Source of the DNA: CAYSDH01 sp964429805
GTDB taxonomy: Bacteria; Bacteroidota; Bacteroidia; Flavobacteriales_D; JABDKJ01
DNA length: 12,013 nucleotides
Direction: 5' to 3'
Assembly: GCA_964429805.1 (NCBI GenBank)
Contig: CAYSDH010000087.1
Span: 1-12,013, forward strand
Shown: piece after piece, positions 7,017 through 12,013 of the stretch
Position numbering within the stretch: the first letter of the stretch is position 1
Layout of the letters: each line of letters begins with the position of its first letter
Made by a program: the position numbers and the translations under genes
Notes under the pieces: generated by a model
Databases searched by the model: none
What the model was told of the DNA's origin: nothing
The model's input: the letters and a program-made list of their open reading frames with translations, nothing else

Positions 7017-9623
7017 ATGGCAGAAGGAGAAAAAATCATTCCTGTTAATATAGAGGATGAAATGAAGAGTGCTTACATCGACTATTCTATGTCGGTGATT
7101 GTATCTAGAGCACTTCCAGACGTGCGAGATGGCCTCAAGCCGGTGCACCGCAGAGTACTATATGGTATGTTAGACTTAGGTCTATCTTCCTCAAGAGGGC
7201 ACAAGAAGTCGGCTAGAATAGTCGGAGAGGTGCTCGGTAAGTACCACCCACACGGTGATACCTCAGTATATGACGCCATGGTGCGTATGGCTCAAGAGTG
7301 GTCATTGAGATACCCGCTGGTCAATGGTCAAGGTAACTTCGGTTCTATTGATGGTGACAGCCCTGCTGCCATGAGATATACCGAGGCAAAGCTCAGAAAG
7401 CTGGCCGAAGAGATACTCTCAGACCTCGATAAAGATACTGTCGACTTTACACCCAACTTTGACGACTCGCTCACAGAGCCGAGTGTCATGCCTACTCGTG
7501 TGCCTAACCTATTGGTTAACGGTGCTTCAGGTATTGCCGTGGGTATGGCGACCAATATGCCTCCGCACAACTTGACTGAGGTGGTTAACGGTATCATGGC
7601 CTACATTGATAACCGTGACATTGACATTGCTGGACTGATGGAGCACGTAAAGGCTCCTGATTTCCCAACAGGAGGTACCATCTATGGATATGATGGTGTC
7701 AAAGATGCCTTTGAGACGGGTAGAGGTCGTATCGTGATGCGAGCCAATGCACGTTTTGAAGAGAAGAAGAGTGGTCGTGAAATGATCATTATTGATGAGA
7801 TTCCGTTCCAGGTCAACAAGGCGGATATGATCAAGAAAACGGCCGACCTCGTCAACGAGAAAAAGATTGAAGGAATCTCTGACATCAGAGACGAATCTGA
7901 CCGTAAGGGAATGCGAATCGTATACGAGTTGAAGCGTGATGCGATACCTAACGTTGTGCTAAACAAACTGTTTAAGTATACTTCGCTACAGACCTCGTTT
8001 TCAGTCAATAACATTGCTCTGGTTAAGGGGCGTCCGATGCTTCTCAACCTGAAAGACATGATCCGTGAATTCGTGGATCACCGTCACGAGATTGTTGTCA
8101 GAAGAACGAAGTACGAGCTCAAAAAAGCAGAAGATCGTGCCCACATTTTGGAGGGACTTCTCATTGCGATTGATAACCTCGATGAGGTCATTAAATTGAT
8201 TAGAGCGAGTGCCAATCCAGAAGAGGCTCGCGAGGGCTTGATGTCGAGCTTCAAACTGAGCGAAGTTCAGGCCAAGGCAATCTTGGACATGAGACTCCAG
8301 AAACTTACTGGACTTGAGCGAGATAAGATTCGTGAAGAGTTTGATGAGTTGATGAAGACTATCGCCCACTTAAAGTCGATTTTGGCTGATGAGGGCATGA
8401 GAATGGACATCATTAAAGAAGAGCTACTTGAGGTTAAGGAGAAGTACGGAGATGAAAGAAAGACTCAAATAGAGCACAGTGGTGCCGACTTGAGAATGGA
8501 AGACATGATTGCCGATGAGTCTGTGGTCATTACTATCTCTCACTTAGGCTACATGAAGCGTACGTCACTTCATGAGTACAGAACCCAGTCTAGAGGTGGT
8601 GTCGGCTCAAAAGCGAGCACAACAAGAGACGAGGACTTCTTAGAGCACTTATTTGTGGCAACTAACCACAACTACATGCTCATCTTCACCAGAAAGGGAA
8701 GGTGCTTCTGGATGCGAGTCTATGAGATACCTGAAGGCTCTAAGCAGAGCAAAGGAAGGGCGATACAGAACCTACTTAACATCGAGAAAGATGATAAGGT
8801 CATGGCTTATGTGAATGTGAAGGACCTCAAAGACGAGGAATACCTCAACAGCCATTTTGTCACGATGTGTACGAAGCGCGGTGTAATTAAGAAGACTACG
8901 CTTGAAGCATATAGTAGACCAAGAGCAAACGGTATACACGCCATTAAGGTGCGTGAAGGTGATGAGCTACTCGAAGCGAAACTGACTACAGGTAACTCTG
9001 AGGTAATGATGGCGCTTAAGTCAGGAAAAGCCATCAGATTCCCAGAAGAGAAGGTTAGACCTATGGGTAGAACAGCATCTGGTGTAAGAGGAATCACACT
9101 CGGACATGATAAAGACGAGGTGGTCGGAATGATTATCGTTGAAGGAGAAGATCCAAATGTGCTAGTGGTAGCCTCCAAAGGTTATGGAAAGCGCTCTTCT
9201 CTTGAAGACTACCGAGTGACTAACCGTGGTGGTAAAGGAGTCAAGACCATAAGCATTACCGAAAAGACTGGAGAGCTTATCTCCATCAAGCAGGTAACTG
9301 ATGAGGATCAATTGATGATTATCAACAAGTCTGGTATCGCCATTCGTATGGAGGTAGAGGAGATGCGTGTGATGGGTAGAGCGACACAAGGTGTCAGACT
9401 CATCAACTTAAAAGGGAAAGACGAGATTGCTGCCGTAGCGAAAATCGCGCTGGAGCACTTGGAAAATGACCAAAACGCAAATCTGGAAGAATTAGAGGAT
9501 GTGGAAAATGCCACTGCCGAGCATCAAGAAGGAGACACTCCTTCTGCCGAAGCAGAGACAAATGAAAGCCCAGACTCAGAAACTCCAGATGCTGAAGACA
9601 GCGAAGAGACAGGAGAAGAGTGA
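7017..9623 (+). CDS. gyrA: DNA gyrase subunit A
   Basis: An 868-residue subunit that, with GyrB, introduces negative supercoils into DNA. The breakage-reunion domain begins at once (IPVNIEDEM, DYSMSVIVSRALPDVRDGLKP) and holds catalytic Tyr121 in AMRYTE. The quinolone region reads GDTSVYD (80-86), so the residue equivalent to E. coli Ser83 is Thr82 and the Asp87 equivalent is Asp86. The C-terminal beta-pinwheel starts near 500; its GyrA box is QSRGGVG (524-530), lacking two of the basic residues of the canonical box, and a second box-like NRGGKG occurs at 736-741. Residues 811-868 form a tail with 23 Asp/Glu and no Lys or Arg. ATG 7017 gives a standard N-terminus; there is no Shine-Dalgarno. 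ParC is the alternative, but the GyrA-box position, full pinwheel and acidic tail favour GyrA. It is followed after 55 bases by an exported TPR gene. Confidence 0.97.
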   Translation: MAEGEKIIPVNIEDEMKSAYIDYSMSVIVSRALPDVRDGLKPVHRRVLYGMLDLGLSSSRGHKKSARIVGEVLGKYHPHGDTSVYDAMVRMAQEWSLRYPLVNGQGNFGSIDGDSPAAMRYTEAKLRKLAEEILSDLDKDTVDFTPNFDDSLTEPSVMPTRVPNLLVNGASGIAVGMATNMPPHNLTEVVNGIMAYIDNRDIDIAGLMEHVKAPDFPTGGTIYGYDGVKDAFETGRGRIVMRANARFEEKKSGREMIIIDEIPFQVNKADMIKKTADLVNEKKIEGISDIRDESDRKGMRIVYELKRDAIPNVVLNKLFKYTSLQTSFSVNNIALVKGRPMLLNLKDMIREFVDHRHEIVVRRTKYELKKAEDRAHILEGLLIAIDNLDEVIKLIRASANPEEAREGLMSSFKLSEVQAKAILDMRLQKLTGLERDKIREEFDELMKTIAHLKSILADEGMRMDIIKEELLEVKEKYGDERKTQIEHSGADLRMEDMIADESVVITISHLGYMKRTSLHEYRTQSRGGVGSKASTTRDEDFLEHLFVATNHNYMLIFTRKGRCFWMRVYEIPEGSKQSKGRAIQNLLNIEKDDKVMAYVNVKDLKDEEYLNSHFVTMCTKRGVIKKTTLEAYSRPRANGIHAIKVREGDELLEAKLTTGNSEVMMALKSGKAIRFPEEKVRPMGRTASGVRGITLGHDKDEVVGMIIVEGEDPNVLVVASKGYGKRSSLEDYRVTNRGGKGVKTISITEKTGELISIKQVTDEDQLMIINKSGIAIRMEVEEMRVMGRATQGVRLINLKGKDEIAAVAKIALEHLENDQNANLEELEDVENATAEHQEGDTPSAEAETNESPDSETPDAEDSEETGEE

Positions 9624-9678
9624 TTTTGGCAGAGTAATTGCGTACTGGAATACAGAATAGGATTAATACAAACGAATA

Positions 9679-10881
9679 ATGAACATTAAGATGAAGTTCA
9701 ACAGAATAATAACTGTGATGGTGGTATCACTGATGACGACAGCTATGGTCGCTCAAAACTCAGCGGTCACCAATGCAAGTTTGAGCCTCAAGGATGCGAC
9801 TGGGGCCATGGCCTCTGAAGATTATGAGGCAGCTGCCAAAGCACTGGCTGAGGCGGCAGGTTTTATAGAGCCAGCTACTACTCATGAAAAGACCATGGGC
9901 AAGGAGAAGACGTGGAGATATCGTGGAGATATCTATCAGCTCATTTCTAGAAACTTGGACAAAGAGGCATTTATGGCCATCGATGACAATCCAGTAGGAA
10001 AAGCGGCCCAGTCTTATCAGAAAGCGTTGGAGCTAGACACAAAGGGTTCTTATGAAAAAGAGAACAAGCAGGGTGTAGCGGTAATGCAAAACCTTGCCGT
10101 GAATGCGGGTATCAATATGTTTAACGAGTCGAAGTACGCGCAGGCATTTAACTTGTTTGAACAAGGAGCCTCGCTTGCAGAGGCACTTGGAGTTACTGAT
10201 ACGTTGGCACTATACAACGCGGCTCTTTCTGCTGACAGGGGAGAAGACCACGCCAATGCAGTGAAGTACTACAAGCGTGCTATTGATTTAGACTACGGAG
10301 GATCTCAGCTTTTTGTGCTCATGCGTGCTGTCTATGACAGAATGGGTGATGCGGAAGGTGCTAGTCAAGCATTGACTGCTGGACTCGAGAAGTTTCCGAG
10401 TGATCAAGGCTTGTTAATCGAGAAGGTCAATGAGCTCTTTGATGCCAATGACATGGCTGGTGCCGAGTCAGTATTAGAGAAGACGGTGGCCCAAGACCCT
10501 GAGAATGCCTTACTTCAATATAATGTAGGATTAGTGTATGACAACCTTGGTAAGCAAGAGCAAGCCAGAGAAGCATATCAAAAAGCGCTAGTTCTAGATC
10601 CAGGATATTTTGATTCTAACTACAGCATGGGTGCCTCATATTATAACGAGGCCGTAGGTATAGTTGGAAGTTGTAACGAGATTGCAGCAAACAAAATCAA
10701 GGAGTATGAAGCCTGCATGGCATCTGCTACACTGTTGTTTGACAAGGCTTTGCCTTTCTTGGAGACGGCTCACGAGACTGACCCAGCTGACAAGAGCACC
10801 ATCGCTTCACTGATAGAGATATACAGTAGAACAAAGCAACTAGAAAAGGCCAGTGCACTAAGGTCTAAGCTAGGCGGCTGA
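9679..10881 (+). CDS. exported tetratricopeptide-repeat protein
   Basis: A 400-residue protein with a signal peptide: basic start, hydrophobic core ITVMVVSLMTTAMVA (11-25), likely cleavage before QNS. The mature part is helical repeats throughout. The clearest TPR units are at about 174-206 (LYNAALSADRGEDHANAVKYYKRAIDL) and 277-310 (YNVGLVYDNLGKQEQAREAYQKALVLDP), with weaker ones at 40-60, 106-120, 209-275 and 345-398. It has no catalytic motif and probably acts as a periplasmic scaffold; the partner is unknown. The ATG at 9679 is used; the ATG at 9691 would give an equally good signal peptide. The AAACGAAT before the start is also found before the lipoprotein gene at 2630. It lies 55 bases after gyrA, with no terminator between, and is followed by a strong terminator, so gyrA and this gene may share a transcript. 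From memory this neighbour recurs beside gyrA in related genomes. Confidence 0.85.
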   Translation: MNIKMKFNRIITVMVVSLMTTAMVAQNSAVTNASLSLKDATGAMASEDYEAAAKALAEAAGFIEPATTHEKTMGKEKTWRYRGDIYQLISRNLDKEAFMAIDDNPVGKAAQSYQKALELDTKGSYEKENKQGVAVMQNLAVNAGINMFNESKYAQAFNLFEQGASLAEALGVTDTLALYNAALSADRGEDHANAVKYYKRAIDLDYGGSQLFVLMRAVYDRMGDAEGASQALTAGLEKFPSDQGLLIEKVNELFDANDMAGAESVLEKTVAQDPENALLQYNVGLVYDNLGKQEQAREAYQKALVLDPGYFDSNYSMGASYYNEAVGIVGSCNEIAANKIKEYEACMASATLLFDKALPFLETAHETDPADKSTIASLIEIYSRTKQLEKASALRSKLGG

Positions 10882-10907
10882 TTGCCAGAAAGTATTTGAA
10901 ATGTAAG

Positions 10908-10939
10908 AGCCTCTTATCCTTGCGATAAGAGGCTTTTTT
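10908..10939 (+). terminator. intrinsic terminator after the TPR gene
   Basis: AGCCTCTTATC (10908-10918) pairs perfectly with GATAAGAGGCT (10924-10934) over an 11-base stem with loop CTTGC, followed by six T residues (10934-10939). It ends the gyrA-TPR transcript. It lies between convergent genes, but the minus-strand side lacks a U-run, so it mainly serves the plus strand. Confidence 0.93.
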
Positions 10940-10972
10940 GTGGGCTAAATTTTAGAGCGGAGAATTTGACGC

Positions 10973-11572
10973 TTATTCAGTTCTATACGTTTTTCCAGAA
11001 TGCAGATTCGTCAGGTAAGTAAGGTCATCAGAAATCTCTAGACGATGGAACTGTAGCTCGGGTATATCTCCTGAGTCAAATAAGGGGCGTGCGCGCAAGG
11101 TGTCTTGTTTTTCAGAGTACCGATAATACTCGCTGTGCAGCCTTTGGCTGTACATGCTATGCTGCGATTTGGTCAAAATGCCATTACAAAGACTGATACT
11201 CTCTTTGATTTCCCTTTCCACTTTCAGATATACTTCATCGGTGCATCTATTGAGTCCAGGATAGTACTCTTCAATGCGGTGTTTAGTTGGCGTAGAAACA
11301 GAATGCTCAACAAGAATTTTTGATCCAATGGTTTGAATGCCATTGCGCGAAGCCAGCTTACACTTCACCAAGTACGTAGAATCATCAGTAGGGTAGGCCA
11401 GAGTAGCTAGTTGGACATGGCCCCTTCCGCTCGGAACCACTTTAGAGTCCACGATAAGCGCATCTTTTTCTATGCTTTCACCCCAAAAGATTGTTGGTAG
11501 GCCCATGTTCCAAGCCACAAAGCAGAAGAAAGCCAGAAAAACCATGATGAAAAGCGAAGGGTTGAGGTTCAT
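10973..11572 (-). CDS. membrane-anchored protein of unknown function
   Basis: A 199-residue protein that I do not recognise with confidence. Residues 7-25 form one hydrophobic helix (FIMVFLAFFCFVAW) with little positive charge before it; the remainder is soluble and probably periplasmic. Residues 37-103 have a beta-strand pattern, ending in IGSKILVEHSVSTP, that recalls DUF3592-type domains (an IG-v-v-Y-P-like ending), but the similarity is only by eye. Residues 110-160 are richer in charged helix. Cys at 71, 110 and 129 could form a disulfide if exported. The ATG at 11572 has no Shine-Dalgarno. It starts 53 bases after the stop of the acyl-CoA dehydrogenase gene on the same strand, so co-transcription is possible. 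I saw no promoter in that gap. Confidence 0.65.
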   Translation of the reverse strand: MNLNPSLFIMVFLAFFCFVAWNMGLPTIFWGESIEKDALIVDSKVVPSGRGHVQLATLAYPTDDSTYLVKCKLASRNGIQTIGSKILVEHSVSTPTKHRIEEYYPGLNRCTDEVYLKVEREIKESISLCNGILTKSQHSMYSQRLHSEYYRYSEKQDTLRARPLFDSGDIPELQFHRLEISDDLTYLTNLHSGKTYRTE

Positions 11573-11625
11573 GGCCGAATTACTTTTCGCTTATCTACAT
11601 GCTAGATTCTAAGAAATACTTTAAA

Positions 11626-12013
11626 TCAAACAAACTGCCCAGACACCACCAATTCCTTGCCTTGGTGTGCATAAGAGTAAAAACCTTCACCTGATTTTCT
11701 GCCCAGTTTACCAGCGGTCACCATATTGACTAAAAGCGGACATGGCGCATATTTCGGATTGCCAAAGCCATCGTTGAGGACATGGAGTATGCTCAAGCAC
11801 ACATCGAGACCAATAAAGTCGGCCAGTTGCAGAGGGCCCATCGGGTGCGCCATGCCTAGTTTCATCACGGTGTCAATTTCTTCTACTCCTGCGACACTTT
11901 CATAAAGCGTATAGATGGCTTCATTAATCATCGGCATAAGTATCCTGTTGGCCACAAAGCCCGGGTAATCATTTACCTCCACAGGCACTTTGCCCAGTGA
12001 AGCTGATAAGTCC
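11626..12013 (-). CDS. 3-hydroxyacyl-CoA (3-hydroxybutyryl-CoA) dehydrogenase, C-terminal part
   Basis: The frame is open from the right edge to a TGA at 11628-11626, giving 128 residues of the C-terminal domain. Motifs match the NAD-dependent 3-hydroxyacyl-CoA dehydrogenase family: VEVNDYPGFVANRILMP, INEAIYTLYE, MKLGMAHPMGPLQLADFIGLD, PLLVNMVTAGKLGRKSGEGFYSY. The Asn in FVANR corresponds to the active-site Asn of the family. The Rossmann NAD-binding domain and the catalytic His/Glu pair lie outside the window. The enzyme oxidises 3-hydroxyacyl-CoA in fatty-acid breakdown or acts in butyrate-type pathways; the single-domain ending without hydratase fusion favours the Hbd/PaaH type. The GTG at 11988 is an internal Val, not a start. 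The true start is not visible. Confidence 0.93.
   Translation of the reverse strand, partial: DLSASLGKVPVEVNDYPGFVANRILMPMINEAIYTLYESVAGVEEIDTVMKLGMAHPMGPLQLADFIGLDVCLSILHVLNDGFGNPKYAPCPLLVNMVTAGKLGRKSGEGFYSYAHQGKELVVSGQFV

Noticed and set aside
11626..11988. Complete 120-residue protein starting at GTG 11988
   Set aside because: The frame continues upstream to the window edge with family-like residues (LGKVPVEV), so the GTG is an internal Val of a longer dehydrogenase.
1..12013. Novel defence, mobile or biosynthetic system
   Set aside because: All large genes are conserved housekeeping or envelope genes with uniform-looking composition; no transposase, integrase, repeats array, toxin-antitoxin pair or clustered unknown genes were found.

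Overview
The window looks like chromosomal core sequence from a member of the Bacteroidota, probably Flavobacteriales or a close relative. Several signals agree. Most starts lack a Shine-Dalgarno sequence. A perfect TAnnTTTG -7 promoter element lies upstream of clpC. PurC, PhoH, ClpC and GyrA all carry Bacteroidota-style signatures, and secreted proteins have short signal peptides ending near 'AQ'. The lineage call rests on remembered family sequences, not on a search.

Layout, left to right. A minus-strand SAM-hydrolase (DUF62) gene runs off the left edge (1-566). It is divergent from a plus-strand run of phoH (702-1634), purC (1642-2589), a beta-propeller-like lipoprotein (2630-3535) and a small exported DUF922 putative metallopeptidase (3547-4095). 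A bidirectional hairpin terminator (4113-4141) separates these from convergent clpC (4161-6719, minus). A 297-base divergent intergenic region between clpC and gyrA holds the clpC promoter, a perfect DnaA-box sequence and a small cluster of palindromes. gyrA (7017-9623) is followed by an exported TPR protein (9679-10881) and a strong terminator (10908-10939). On the minus strand come a membrane-anchored protein of unknown function (10973-11572) and the C-terminal part of a 3-hydroxyacyl-CoA dehydrogenase that runs off the right edge (11626-12013).

The cytoplasmic genes serve housekeeping roles: SAM hydrolysis, an RNA-related PhoH ATPase, purine synthesis, regulated proteolysis, DNA supercoiling and acyl-CoA metabolism. 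Four envelope or exported proteins of poorly known function are interleaved with them. I see no mobile elements, CRISPR arrays, tRNA or rRNA genes, and no cluster that looks like a defence or other novel multi-gene system. The more interesting leads are small: the DnaA box and repeats between clpC and gyrA, the lipoprotein/DUF922 pair, and leader motifs shared by two exported-protein genes.
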